From: Ovoidimarina sp963698645
GTDB lineage: Bacteria > Pseudomonadota > Alphaproteobacteria > Rhodobacterales > Rhodobacteraceae
Direction of reading: 5' to 3'
Assembly (NCBI GenBank): GCA_963698645.1
Contig: CAVORP010000009.1
Location: forward strand, 682,001-746,000
DNA: 64,000 nucleotides
The translations under genes and the position numbers were made by a program. Positions 35,812 through 45,844 of the stretch are shown here, in pieces; position 1 is the first letter of the stretch; each line of letters begins with the position of its first letter. Below the pieces are notes generated by a model. It saw nothing but the letters and a program-made list of their open reading frames with translations. It had not been told where the DNA came from and ran no database searches.

Positions 35812-38800
35812 CTCGCGCCATGCGGCGCAGCCAAAGTCGTTTGTAGATCGCCGGCAGCACCAGCATCGACAACAGCGGCGCGCTCAACATGCCGCCGAGC
35901 ATCGGTGCGGCGATGCGGCTCATGGTCGCTGCGCCAGCACCTTCGGCGAGCAGGATCGGCAACAGCCCGGCCAGGATCGTGACCACCGTCATTGCCTTCG
36001 GTCGCACCCGCCGCAATGCGCCCTCGCGCAAGGCCGCATCGAGCGCCGCTTCGTCACGCAGGTGACCCGCCTGCTGCGCGTGTCGCACCGAACCATCGAG
36101 GGTGATCAGCATGACCACGCCGAACTCGGCCGCTACGCCGGCGAGCGCGATGAAGCCAACCGCGACCGCGACCGAGAACGCATACCCGAGCGCCCACAAC
36201 AGCCACAGCCCACCGACCAGCGCGAACGGCACTGTCAGCATGATCAGCGCCGCTTCGCCGAAGCGCCGGAACACCGCGTACAGCAACGCGAACACGATCA
36301 GCAAGCGTGAACGGCACCGCGACGCGCAGGCGATCGCCGGCACGGCTCAGCGCCTCATAGCTGCCGACCCAATGCCACTGCGCACCCGCCGGTAGCTCGC
36401 CTTGCGCCAGCGCCACATCGGCGCGCGCGATGTAGGCGGCAAGGTCGGGCGTGTCGAGATCGACGAAGACATAGGTCGACAGCTGCGCGTTCTCGCTGCG
36501 GATCATCGGCGGTCCAGATTCGATGCTGACCTCGGCCAACTGCCCGAACGGCAGCTGCACGCCGCTTGGCGTCACCATCGGAATGGCGCGCAGGGCCTCG
36601 GGTGAGTCGCGCCATTCGGGCGCCAGGCGCAGGCTCACCGGATAGCGTTCGCGGCCCTCGACAGCGCGCGTGACCGACGCACCGCCGACCGCGCTCGCCA
36701 GCCATTCCTGCACCTCCTGCATGCTGAAACCATACTGCGCCAGGCGCGCGCGGTCGGGCACGACATGGATTTCGCGCGCGTCGGCAGCGCGTTCGGCGAA
36801 GGCCGAGCGCGTGCCCGCACACCGGCCCGAGCAGCACCGCGATCCGCTCCGAAGCCTGCGCCAAGCGTTTCCAGATCGGGCGCGCTCACGCGCAGGCCGA
36901 GCGGCGTGCGGATGCCGCTGACCTGCATGTTGATGCGATTGCAGGATCGGCGGCACGAAGGCATTGGTCAGCCCGGGCAGCTGCAGCTTCTCCTGCGAGT
37001 TCCTCGCGCAGTTTTTCCGCGGTCATGCCGGGGCGCCATTCGCTCTCGGGTTTGAACTGGATGATGCTCTCGATCATGGTCAATGGTGCCGGGTCGGTCG
37101 CGGTCTCCGCTCGCCCGGCCTTGCCGAACACGTGCGCCACTTCCGGCACCGACTTGATCAGCCGGTCGGTGCGCCCGAGCAGGGTCTGCGCCTGCGACGG
37201 CGACAAGCCCGGCAACGTCGTCGGCATGTACAGCAGATCGCCTTCTTCCAGTTCGGGCATGAACTCGGAGCCGGTGCGCGACAACGGCCACCACGCGCTC
37301 GCCAACCCGAGCAGCGCGCAGAGCACGACCACGCCCGGGCGTCGCAGCGCGAATTCGAGCAGAGGCCGGTAGCCAGCGACCAGCAGCCGCGTCAGCCCAT
37401 GTTCGGATTCGTCCTTGAAGCGGCCACGCACCCACAGCGCGATCAGCACCGGCACCAGGGTGATCGACAGCAACGCGGCGACCGGTCAGCGCCCAGGTCT
37501 TGGTCCAGGCCAGCGGCGCGAACATGCGTCCCTCCTGGGCTTCGAGCAGGAACACCGGCAGGAACGAGAGCGCGGTGATCAGCAGCGAGAAGAACAACGC
37601 CGGACCGACCTCGACCGCGCTCGCGGCGATCACCCGCGCGTGGTCGAGACCGGCGGCCTCGACGCCATGCTCGCGCGCATGGCGCTCCAGATGCGCGTGC
37701 GCGTTCTCGATCATCACCACCGCGGCGTCGACCATCGCGCCAATGGCGATGGCGATGCCGCCGAGCGACATGATGTTTGCGTTCAGGCCCTGCCAGCGCA
37801 TGATCGCGAGCGCGACCAGCACGCCCGAGCGGCAGGCTCAGATCGCGACCAGCGCCGAGCGCGCATGCCACAGGAACAGCGCGCAGACCAGCGACACCAG
37901 CAGCAGCTCCTCGCCCAGCTTGCCGCTGAGGTTGTTCACGCGCGCGTGCGATCAACGCGGAGCGGTCGTAGGTGGTGACGATCTCGACGCCTTGTGGCAG
38001 CCGCGACTTCACCTGTTCGAGGCGCGTCTTGACCGCATCGATCACCGCCTTGGCGTTCTCGCCGTCGCGCATCACCACGATGCCGCCGACCACTTCGCCC
38101 TCGCCGTCGAGTTCGGCGATGCCGTTGCGCGATGGCCGGGCCGAAGCGCAGCTCGGCGACATCGCGCAGCAGCACGGCGCGGCCGTCCTTGAGCACGCCG
38201 GTCGGCACCGCGCCGAGATCGTCGAGCGAGCGCAGGTAACCGATGCCGCGCACGATGTACTCGGCCTCGGCCATCTCGATGCGCGCGCCGCCGTCTTCCG
38301 CATGCGCGGCGCGAATCGCCATCAGCAGCTGGTTGAAGCCGATGCCGTAGGACTGCAGCCGGCGCGGATCGACCACCGCCTCGTACTGACGCGACGAAGC
38401 CACCGACGCTGGCCACTTCGGCAACGCCGGGCACGCGCTGCAGCTCGAAGCGCAGGAACCAGTCCTGCAAGCGAGCGCAGCTCGGCCAGATCGTGGCCGC
38501 CGCTGCGATCGACCAGTGCGTACTGGTAGACCCAGCCGACGCCGGTCGCGTCCGGACCGAGCACCGGATCGACCCCCGCGGGCAGTTCGCCGCGCACCTG
38601 CGACAGCGCTTCGAGCACGCGCGAGCGCGCCCAGTACAGGTCGGTGCCGTCCTCGAACAGCACGTAGACGAAGGAGTCGCCATACATCGAGAAGCCGCGC
38701 ACCGCCTTCGCCTTCGGCAGCGCCAGCATGCGCGTGGTGATCGGATAGGTGATCTGGTCCTCGACGATCTGCGGCGCCTGCCCCATCGCCGGCGTGCGGA

Positions 38801-38945
38801 TGATCACCTGCACGTCGCTCAGATCGGGGATGGCGTCGAGCGCGAGCCCGCGCACCGACAGCAGGCTGGCCAGCGTCAGCAGCACGGTCGCGACCAGCAC
38901 CAGGCCGCGCTGCGCCAGCGAGCCGCGGATGATGCGCTCAATCAT
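35801..38945 (-). pseudogene. cusA: Heavy-metal RND efflux pump CusA/CzcA, about twelve frameshifts as read
   Basis: Joining frames gives a protein of about 1,040 residues, the expected CusA length: start MIERIIRGSLAQRGLVLVA at 38945, then QVIIRTPAMGQAPQIVEDQ, QYEAVVDPRRLQSYGIG, LGGIAIAIGAMVDAAVVMIENAH, LPVFLLEAQEGRMFAPLAWTK, PTTLPGLSPSQAQTLL, VSAPDLETLAQAS (corrected) and LLSMLVLPAIYKRLWLRR. Breaks fall near 38,470, 38,391, 38,131, 37,940, 37,840, 37,823, 37,483, 36,995, 36,941, 36,863, 36,820 and 36,303, nearly all one extra base. It exports Cu(I)/Ag(I) or divalent metals; metal specificity cannot be decided. Confidence 0.8.
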
Positions 38946-40189
38946 GGCGATGGTCCGCGCTGCGCACTTCCATCTGCTGCGGGCCACGCAGCTGCGCCTC
39001 GCTGTCGAGCAGGAACTGTCCGGAAACGACGATGCGTTCGCCCTCGGCGAGCCCGTGCAGGATCTCGACTTCGTCGCCATAGCGCGCGCCGAGGTGTACC
39101 GGCACCGGCACGAACACGCCGCGCTGGTCTTCGCGCAGCACGCGCGCTTCGTCCGTGGTGCGGATCACCGCGGCGATCGGCACCACCAGCACGCCGCTGC
39201 GCAGCGGTCCGCGCAACTCGGCGTCGAGCACGGTGCCGAGCGCAAGCTCGCCGGCAGCGTCGACGCGCCAGCGCAGACCGAGCGTGCGCGTGACCGGATC
39301 GACCACGTCCAGCCATTGCGGATCGCGCCCGGCCCAACGCGCATCGGCACGCCGGGCTGCGTGAAGTCGGCCTCGACCGGCGTACCGAGCTGCGGCCGCT
39401 GCGCCGGGAACAACTGCGCTTCGACGCGCACGCCGCCGCGCGCCGGCGATCTTCGACCAGCACGTCGGCGGCGTCGAAGCTGCTGCCTTCGCGCACGCCG
39501 ATCGACGTGATGGTGCCGCTCGCCGGCGCACGCAGCGGCAGACGGCGCTGCGAGCTTCCGGCCGTGCGCACCGCGTCGATGTCGCGCTCGGCGATGCCGA
39601 AGCGGCGCAGGCGCTCGGCCGCCGGTGCGGCAGCGTCGCCACCGAGCAGCAGTTCCTCCTGCGCCTGCACCAGTTCCGGCGCGTAGACCTCGGCGACGAC
39701 GCTGCCGGCCGCGATCGCAGCACCGGTGTTGCGCACCAGCAGGCGCTCGACGAAGCCGGACACGCGCGCCTGCAGCCGCACTTCTCCGCCCGCGTCGGCC
39801 ACCACCAGCGCCGGCACCCGCAGCACCGTGCGCAGATCGCGCCGCTGCACCGGCGCCGTGCGTACCCCGAGCGACTGCAGCACGGCGGCGTCGACCACGA
39901 CCGCATTGGCCGCAGTCGCCACTGCCGGCGTCGGTTTCGGCGGCTTCTTCAGCACCAGGTCCATGCCGCAGAGCGGGCACTTGCCGGGTTCGTCCGAGGT
40001 GATGTGCGGATGCATCGGGCAGACATACAACGGCGTTACCACCGCGCCCGGCAAGGCCAGTGCTGCGGGCGCAGCCTGGGCCGCGGCCACCGGCACCTCA
40101 CGCGCGCAGGCGCCGAGCCACAGCAGGGAGATCAGCGCGGCGAACGCCAGCGCGACAGGCCGCAAGCGCGGCAAAGAACAACGGGACAT
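38938..40189 (-). pseudogene. cusB: RND membrane fusion protein CusB/CzcB with heavy-metal-binding domain, frameshifted
   Basis: Starts at 40189 with a lipoprotein-type signal (LISLLWLGAC). Next is a small metal-binding domain VCPMHPHITSDEPGKCPLCGMDLV, as in metal-efflux fusion proteins. The barrel-hairpin region has GEVRLQARVSGFVERLLVRNTG and GTITSIGVREGSSFDAADVLVE. Frames then change three times between about 39,450 and 39,330, and the C-terminus continues as VVDPVTRTLGLRW and LHGLAEGERIVVSGQFLLDSEAQL to a stop at 38938. It bridges CusA and the outer-membrane channel. Confidence 0.82.
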
Positions 40190-40252
40190 GGCAATTCCTC
40201 GGGAACGCGAACACGCGCGGACGCCAGCAGCGCCGCGATGCGGATCAGTCGT

Positions 40253-40678
40253 TCAGGCGAGGATCGGCGGAGGCGTCGGCGGAACCCGCGGCCCCGGCAG
40301 CAGGCGTGCGACGCGCACGGTCGCGGGCGCAACGACCGGCGCAATCCGCGGCGGCAGCGGCAAATCGATCGTCAACGAAGCCAGGCCAGCGCGATAACAA
40401 GCCACGCCGCAAGCCTCACCCTCGTCGCAACAACGCATCGGTGCCGAGTCGCGTTCACCGGCCGCCGCGTCGTCCAAGTCGCCAGACCGCGCCCGCGTCA
40501 CGTTCAGCGTATGCCCGCATGGCGTCGTCACCGTCTCGACCACCACGCGCAGCGCGGGCTCCTGCTCCCCCACCCGCCCCGGCAACCACGCCACCCCGCC
40601 CAACGCCTGCACCACCGCCAGCACGCAAAGCGCGCAGCGCATGCAAACTTCCATCCAGCGCACACGGAACCGTTTCAT
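40253..40678 (-). CDS. Small secreted Cys-rich protein upstream of cusB
   Basis: 141 residues from the ATG at 40678. The N-terminus (MEVCMRCALCVLAVVQALGGVAW) is a signal or membrane anchor. Seven more cysteines or cysteine pairs follow (PCGHT, MRCCDEGEACGVACYR), then a Pro-rich tail PRVPPTPPPILA. The layout resembles small proteins often found at the head of metal-efflux operons. Metal binding is plausible but not shown. It lies 63 bases upstream of cusB on the same strand. Confidence 0.6.
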   Translation of the reverse strand: MKRFRVRWMEVCMRCALCVLAVVQALGGVAWLPGRVGEQEPALRVVVETVTTPCGHTLNVTRARSGDLDDAAAGERDSAPMRCCDEGEACGVACYRAGLASLTIDLPLPPRIAPVVAPATVRVARLLPGPRVPPTPPPILA

Positions 40679-40735
40679 CACGCCTCGGACTCTACCGCTG
40701 CAGGGAAGTTCCGCCAATGGCAACGCACCCGTCGC

Positions 40736-41680
40736 TCAGGGGCACCCGGTCGAATGCGCATGCGGCCACAGCGGCTGCAACAGGATGATCGGCGCGGCGC
40801 CCAGGCTGCCGGCATAGCCGAGCCGAATCTCGCGACAGCCTGTGCGCTCGACGGTGACCGTGCCGACCGCGCTACGCACCACCTGGGCCGGGTCGAATGA
40901 GTTGCCGAACTGCGCGCCGCTGGTCTGGAACACCGCGATCTCGGCACGCGCACCCGGTGTCGCCGGCAGTGCCGCGGAACCGCTGAGGAACACGCCGCGG
41001 CCCTGCGCATAGGTGTACCAGGTGAAAAACAGATAACGGGTACCAGAGTAGGTGCCGATATCGAAGGTCATGCCCTCGCCCCCACGCTGCGGGTTCCACC
41101 AGGTGCCGGTGACCGCATCGTCGAGCAGCAACGTGCCGGGCGTGTTCGCGCCACTGGCCGGGATGGCGTAGTTGGTGGCCACGATCGGATAACCGCCCTG
41201 GATGGACAGCGTAAACGGCTGCTCGTCGTCGAATGCGGGTGCGGAATCGAGGAACGAGAAGACAAAGGCGATCATCGTAGTGCCCGGCATTCCGATCACC
41301 ACCGGCAGCACCATCGGCAGGCCAGCACCACACGAATCCAGCTCATCGCAACCCATCGGGTCCGCGGCGAACGCCGGCGTGTACGCCACGCCATTCTGCA
41401 CCAGCGCGATCGAACCGGGCGCTCCATAGAAACCATCGAGCGCGGTATGGGTCGCGTACAACGCCGTGCTGCCATCGCCACACGCCCGGCGCCGCACCTG
41501 CAGCGTCGCCGAGTTGTCGCCATGGACGCGGTAGGTGTGCGACGCAAGTAACGCCGTGGCCGGCGGCTGCAACGGCGCAGCGCCGTAGCAGGTGCTGTTC
41601 GCCACCACGTAGTCCGCAGCCAAACCGGAACCAGCCGCCAGCGCCAACACCAAACTCAGCAGAGCGCGCCCGATCATCAT
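40736..41680 (-). CDS. Secreted protein with a GTWWNP-type domain, unknown function
   Basis: 314 residues with a signal peptide (MMIGRALLSLVLALAAGSGLAA). Cysteines are spaced for disulfides (CYGAA, RACGDG, GCDELDSCG, TGC). The C-terminal part has TGTWWNPQRGGEGMTFDIGTYSGTRYLFFTWYTY, a short module I recall recurring in secreted proteins of Xanthomonadales. No enzyme motif. Upstream of the metal-efflux operon but separated by 57 bases; no functional link is shown. Confidence 0.65.
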   Translation of the reverse strand: MMIGRALLSLVLALAAGSGLAADYVVANSTCYGAAPLQPPATALLASHTYRVHGDNSATLQVRRRACGDGSTALYATHTALDGFYGAPGSIALVQNGVAYTPAFAADPMGCDELDSCGAGLPMVLPVVIGMPGTTMIAFVFSFLDSAPAFDDEQPFTLSIQGGYPIVATNYAIPASGANTPGTLLLDDAVTGTWWNPQRGGEGMTFDIGTYSGTRYLFFTWYTYAQGRGVFLSGSAALPATPGARAEIAVFQTSGAQFGNSFDPAQVVRSAVGTVTVERTGCREIRLGYAGSLGAAPIILLQPLWPHAHSTGCP

Positions 41681-42031
41681 CGCCTCCTCGCCTCCACGCC
41701 CCGCTCGAATCCGAAGCCGCAGCGGTCAACGCACGCAGCATAAGCCTCGGCGCCCACTGCCACCGTCAAACATGGTCGCGGGCAGGCCCGAAAGCTCATG
41801 CCCGTGCGCCTCAGCGAGCACCGCCCAGCCCCCGCTCATGCTGCGTGTAACGATGCGGCCGGCAGCAAGCGTGCCAAAGGCACGTCCAGCCCACCCGGGG
41901 CGATGCCCCGGGCTCCCGTGCTTTCGCCCCTTCAGGGCTTGGTGACGCTATTCGATGATCGATGGCGAATCTGTCGAGCGCCAACGGCGCGCCACGACAA
42001 GAGCCCAAGGCATCGCCCAGGGCGGACTTCC
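41681..42031. other. Non-coding stretch with a GC-rich palindrome
   Basis: No gene I can support in 351 bases; frames here lack ribosome sites and resemble no family. It holds the hairpin CCCGGGGC-GAT-GCCCCGGG (41894-41912), followed by GCCCCTTCAGGGC (41926-41938). It separates the pilZ end of the fatty-acid operon from the secreted-protein gene. Confidence 0.6.
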
Positions 42032-42403
42032 TCACATCGTATGCGTCGGCCGCTCGGCGCTGAGGGTGGCGCCGAGGATGGCTTCGATCTTGGACTTGGC
42101 GGTTTCGCCGTCGGCGGTTTCGTTGAACTGCACGCCGATGCCGGCGGTGCGGTTGCCCTGGGCGCCGGGTGGGGTGATCCAGACGACTTTACCGGCGACC
42201 GGGAGGCGGTCTTTGTCTTCCATCAGCGACAGCAGGATGAACACCTCGTCGCCGAGGTTGTAGCGCTTGGTGGTCGGCACGAACAGGCCGCCGCCTTTCA
42301 CGAACGACATGTAGGCGTTGTACAGCGCGCCCTTGTCCTTGATCGCGAGCGAGAGGATGCCCTGACGCGGCATGCCCCCCATTGCACCTGGTGTTGCGCC
42401 CAT
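42032..42403 (-). CDS. pilZ: PilZ domain protein
   Basis: 123 residues. Short N-terminal tail, then a beta-barrel with YMSFVKGGGLFVPTTKRYNLGDEVFILLSLMEDKDRLPVAGKVVWITPPG...GIGVQF. The Arg-rich cyclic-di-GMP-binding start is missing, as in the type IV pilus PilZ branch, whose members regulate pilus function without binding the nucleotide. Last gene of the holB-pilZ end of the long operon, the usual place for this gene in Xanthomonadales. Confidence 0.88.
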   Translation of the reverse strand: MGATPGAMGGMPRQGILSLAIKDKGALYNAYMSFVKGGGLFVPTTKRYNLGDEVFILLSLMEDKDRLPVAGKVVWITPPGAQGNRTAGIGVQFNETADGETAKSKIEAILGATLSAERPTHTM

Positions 42404-42413
42404 CTCCGACTCC

Positions 42414-43400
42414 TCAGGCGGCGTTCGCGTTGACCGCAGCGCGCCATTCGTCCAGCAACTCGATGATCGCGAGATCCTTGCGCAATGGCGTCGACAAGCG
42501 CGCCCGCGCCAGGTTCAGGTGATCCCACCATGTCTGCAGCTTGCGGAAATCAGCCGGCGCGGTCAAGCGCGCGATCGCGCTGACGCGCGCCGACGACGGC
42601 AGCAACAGCGGCGGGCGCAGTGACAGCAGCACCAGCCGCGCCAGCATCGCGAACAGGAATTCGCAGTCCTGCTCGCCCCAGCGCGCCGCGATCGCAGCCA
42701 GCGGTTGCCCGCGCGCGGCATCCCCCAGATCGCCGATCAGCGCATCGAGCACGCGACCGGCATCGGCATCGAGCAGGCCCTTGGCGGCGCCGGGATTGCC
42801 GTCGGCGAGCAGCAGCGCTTCGTCGACGCTGGCCGCAGCCGCGCCCTGCGCGATCAGCCAGGCACGCGCAAGCGCGAGTTCCGGCGGTCGCAGTTCGATG
42901 CGCTGGCAACGGCTGCGGATGGTCGCCGGCAGCCGCGCCGGATCATCCGCAACCAGGATCAGTGCGGTGTTCGCGGCCGGTTCCTCCAGGGTTTTCAGCA
43001 ACGCGTTCGCGGCCGCGGTGTTCATGCGCTCGGCGGGATCGATCACCACCACCTGCCAGCCACCGAACGAAGGACGCGACGCAAAACGCTCGCCGAGCGC
43101 GCGGATCTGGTCGATGGTGATTTCGGTGCGCAGCTTGCCGTCATCGCGCGCTTCCAGTTGCACCGTCACCCGGTCTGGATGCGTGCCGGCGCGCTGCAGG
43201 GTGCAGCCGCGGCAACGGCCGCAGGCCATGCCGTCGGCGCCCGGCGCCGTGCACAGCATGCGTGCGACCAGGGCCGCGACCAGATCGCGCTTGCCGAGCC
43301 CGCTCGGTCCGGTGAGCAGCAGCGCATGCGGAAACCGTTGCGCATCGATGCGCGCGCACAGTCCTTCCCACAGGGTTTGCAGCCAGGGTTGCAGGCTCAT
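42414..43400 (-). CDS. holB: DNA polymerase III delta' subunit
   Basis: 328 residues. AAA+ clamp-loader subunit: Walker A-like LLTGPSGLGKRDL, four-Cys zinc module (CTAPGADGMACGRCRGC), sensor-type VIDPAERMNTAAANALLKTLEEP and the arginine-finger motif TIRSRCQRIEL. It starts 4 bases inside tmk. Confidence 0.94.
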   Translation of the reverse strand: MSLQPWLQTLWEGLCARIDAQRFPHALLLTGPSGLGKRDLVAALVARMLCTAPGADGMACGRCRGCTLQRAGTHPDRVTVQLEARDDGKLRTEITIDQIRALGERFASRPSFGGWQVVVIDPAERMNTAAANALLKTLEEPAANTALILVADDPARLPATIRSRCQRIELRPPELALARAWLIAQGAAAASVDEALLLADGNPGAAKGLLDADAGRVLDALIGDLGDAARGQPLAAIAARWGEQDCEFLFAMLARLVLLSLRPPLLLPSSARVSAIARLTAPADFRKLQTWWDHLNLARARLSTPLRKDLAIIELLDEWRAAVNANAA

Positions 43401-44026
43401 GGCGCGTCGATCCAGCAGCGCAGTTCAGACTTCACCGCCGCCGCCACTTCGGCCTGCGACTGGCGCGCGTCGATCACGCGGAAGCGCGCCGGATCAGCCG
43501 CGGCACGCGCGTGATAGGCGTCCTGCACGCGCTGGTGGAACTCGGCCTGTTCGCGCTCCATGCGGTCGCGCGCGCCGCGCGAGAATGCACGTGCCAGGCC
43601 TTGCTCGACCGGCACATCGAGCAGCAGGGTGAGATCGGGCGCAAGCGGCGCCGCCCATTGCTCGAGCGCGGCGATGCGCTCCGGCGGTTGCCCGCGACCG
43701 CCGCCCTGGTAGGCATAACTCGCGTCGGTGTAGCGGTCCGACACCACCCAGCGACCCGCCGCCAGCGCCGGCAATACGCGCTCGCGCACATGCTGCGCGC
43801 GCGCCGCGAACACCAGCAGCAGTTCGGTCTCCGGCTGCATCACGCCGGTCCAGCGGGCATCGAGCGCGAGCGCGCGGATGGCTTCGGCCAGCGGCGTGCC
43901 GCCCGGCTCGCGCGTCAGTTCACAGGCGATGCCGCACTCGGCCAGGGTCGCGGCGATCACCGCCATCACCGTGCTCTTGCCGGCGCCCTCGCCGCCTTCG
44001 AGCGTGATGAAGCGCCCGCGGCTCAT
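43397..44026 (-). CDS. tmk: Thymidylate kinase
   Basis: 209 residues. Phosphorylates dTMP to dTDP. P-loop TLEGGEGAGKSTVM, TREPGGTPLAEAIR, the DR(Y) motif SDRYTDASYAYQGGGRG and the LID region ARDRMEREQAEFHQRV. ATGA overlaps with mltG and holB. Confidence 0.95.
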   Translation of the reverse strand: MSRGRFITLEGGEGAGKSTVMAVIAATLAECGIACELTREPGGTPLAEAIRALALDARWTGVMQPETELLLVFAARAQHVRERVLPALAAGRWVVSDRYTDASYAYQGGGRGQPPERIAALEQWAAPLAPDLTLLLDVPVEQGLARAFSRGARDRMEREQAEFHQRVQDAYHARAAADPARFRVIDARQSQAEVAAAVKSELRCWIDAP

Positions 44027-45027
44027 CGCAACTGGTACTCGCGCACGGCGCGGTTGTGCTCGGCCAGCGTCGCCGAGAAGGCATGCTCGCCATTGCCCTT
44101 GGCGACGAAATACAACTCGTCGCCGGCCGCCGGACGCGCGACCGCGAGCAGCGCCGCATCACCGGGCAAGGCGATCGGCGTCGGCGGCAGGCCGAAGCGG
44201 GTGTAGGTGTTGTAGGGCGTGTCGGTTTCGAGATGACGACGGGTGATGTTGCCGTTGTAGCTGTCGCCGATGCCGTAGATCACGGTCGGATCGGTCTGCA
44301 GCATCATCGGCATCTTCAAGCGCCGCACGAACACACCGGCGATGCGCGGCCGTTCGCCGGCGCGACCGGTTTCCTTTTCGACGATCGAGGCCAGCGTCAG
44401 CATCTCGTCGGGCGAACCGAGCGGCAGTTGCGGATCGCGCTCGGCCCAGCGCTGGGCAAGCCGCGACTGCATCGCCTTGTAGGCGCGTTTCAGCACGTCG
44501 ACATCTTTCTGGCCGCGCACGAACGAGTAGGTCTCGGGCAGGAAGCGGCCTTCGGGGTGCACGCCGCCGGCACCGATGCGCTCCATCACGTCGTCATCGG
44601 ACAGCGCGTTCAGGGTCTGCTCGAGTCTCTCTTCGCGCGACAGCGCCAGGCGCAATTCGCGAAACCGCCAGCCCTCGATGATGGTGAACTGGTGGTGGAT
44701 GACATCGCCGTCGGCCATGCGCCGCAGCAGCCGCCGCGGCGTCATGTTCTGGGTCAACGCATACTCGCCTGCGTGCAGACCGTCGAGCACGCCCATTTCG
44801 TGCGCGAGCGCACGCCAGTACCACCAGGGCGCATCATTGCCGGTCGCGGCCTTGATCTTGCGCACGATGCTGCGAAACGACGTGCCGAGATGCACGTCGA
44901 GCACCACTTCATGCGCCTGCATCCGCATCGGCCGGTCGGCGAACAGCCGGTAGTCGCGATACAGGTAGGCGCCGGCACCGAGTGCGATGACGAGGAGCAA
45001 CAGCAGCAGTCGCTGGATCACGCGCAT
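44023..45027 (-). CDS. mltG: Endolytic murein transglycosylase MltG
   Basis: 334 residues from the ATG at 45027, one base after the pabC stop. One N-terminal membrane helix (VIQRLLLLLLVIALGAGAYLY), a LysM-like region, then the YceG domain with the catalytic Glu in LASIVEKETGRAGERP and QTDPTVIYG, NTYTRFGLPPTPIALPG. It cuts nascent peptidoglycan strands to end their growth. Confidence 0.94.
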   Translation of the reverse strand: MRVIQRLLLLLLVIALGAGAYLYRDYRLFADRPMRMQAHEVVLDVHLGTSFRSIVRKIKAATGNDAPWWYWRALAHEMGVLDGLHAGEYALTQNMTPRRLLRRMADGDVIHHQFTIIEGWRFRELRLALSREERLEQTLNALSDDDVMERIGAGGVHPEGRFLPETYSFVRGQKDVDVLKRAYKAMQSRLAQRWAERDPQLPLGSPDEMLTLASIVEKETGRAGERPRIAGVFVRRLKMPMMLQTDPTVIYGIGDSYNGNITRRHLETDTPYNTYTRFGLPPTPIALPGDAALLAVARPAAGDELYFVAKGNGEHAFSATLAEHNRAVREYQLR

Positions 45028-45028
45028 C

Positions 45029-45844
45029 TCAGGGCACCGGCAGTCCGAGTTCGGGGTGGAAGCGACGCTGCAATGCGTCGATCGCATCGCGTTGCCGGTA
45101 GTGACGCTCGCCGAGGCGCGCGACCGGCACGAACCCGCGCACGGCATTGCTCAGGATCAGGGCATCGGCATGCGAGAGGGCGTCGCGGTGCATGGGCTGC
45201 ACCCTAACCGAAAACCCCGGCGGCGGCGATTGCAGCAGCGTGCCGCGCGTCACACCGGCGATCACGCCGGCGCCCACTGGCGGCGTCGCCAGCACGGTTC
45301 CGAACTGCGCAAACAGATTGGCCGACTGCGCGCCGAGGACGAAGCCGTCGCCGTCACCGCGCAGCGTCGCGCGATCCGGCAGCACAGCAGCCGCCAGCAC
45401 CTGGTCGAGTCGCGACAAGGTCTTGCAACCGCTGGTGTCGCCGGCCAACTGCAACGCTGGCGCAAACTCGGCCACGACGCCATCGCGATACTGCGCAAGC
45501 ACCAGCGCCGGCGCCGGATACGCCAGCACGAACACATCGCTCGGGCTCGGCCATGCGCGCGCATAGCCGCGACCGCTCGCCTGCGCCACCAGCATCAGCT
45601 TGATCACGCCCGCCGCGGGCGCCGCAGCCGCGCGCGCCAACAGCGTTTCGACCTCCTCCCACACCGGCTCGATCAGATGCAGCAGCGCGCACGCCGTCTG
45701 CAGCCGCGCGCGCTGCGCCGACCACCAGCAAACCTGCCCGCCGTGCACGCGCAGCGTCGTGAACGCACCATCGCCGTAATGCGCGGCGCGCGAATCCAGC
45801 GGCCAGGACTCGATCGGCTGGCCATTGCACCAGGCGGCGATCAT
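45029..45844 (-). CDS. pabC: Aminodeoxychorismate lyase (PABA synthesis)
   Basis: 271 residues from the ATG at 45844. Fold-type IV PLP enzyme. RAAHYGDGAFTTLRVHGG near the start, the PLP-binding Lys in SGCKTLSRLDQVLA, and FVLGAQSANLFAQFG. It releases pyruvate to give p-aminobenzoate for folate. The start overlaps pabB by 4 bases. Confidence 0.92.
   Translation of the reverse strand: MIAAWCNGQPIESWPLDSRAAHYGDGAFTTLRVHGGQVCWWSAQRARLQTACALLHLIEPVWEEVETLLARAAAAPAAGVIKLMLVAQASGRGYARAWPSPSDVFVLAYPAPALVLAQYRDGVVAEFAPALQLAGDTSGCKTLSRLDQVLAAAVLPDRATLRGDGDGFVLGAQSANLFAQFGTVLATPPVGAGVIAGVTRGTLLQSPPPGFSVRVQPMHRDALSHADALILSNAVRGFVPVARLGERHYRQRDAIDALQRRFHPELGLPVP

Noticed and set aside
35801..39080. Several separate RND-like short proteins
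   Set aside because: Frames interlock in order into one CusA sequence; they are one broken gene.
41811..42035. 74-codon minus-strand frame downstream of pilZ
   Set aside because: It spans the palindromic repeat, has no ribosome site and no family likeness.
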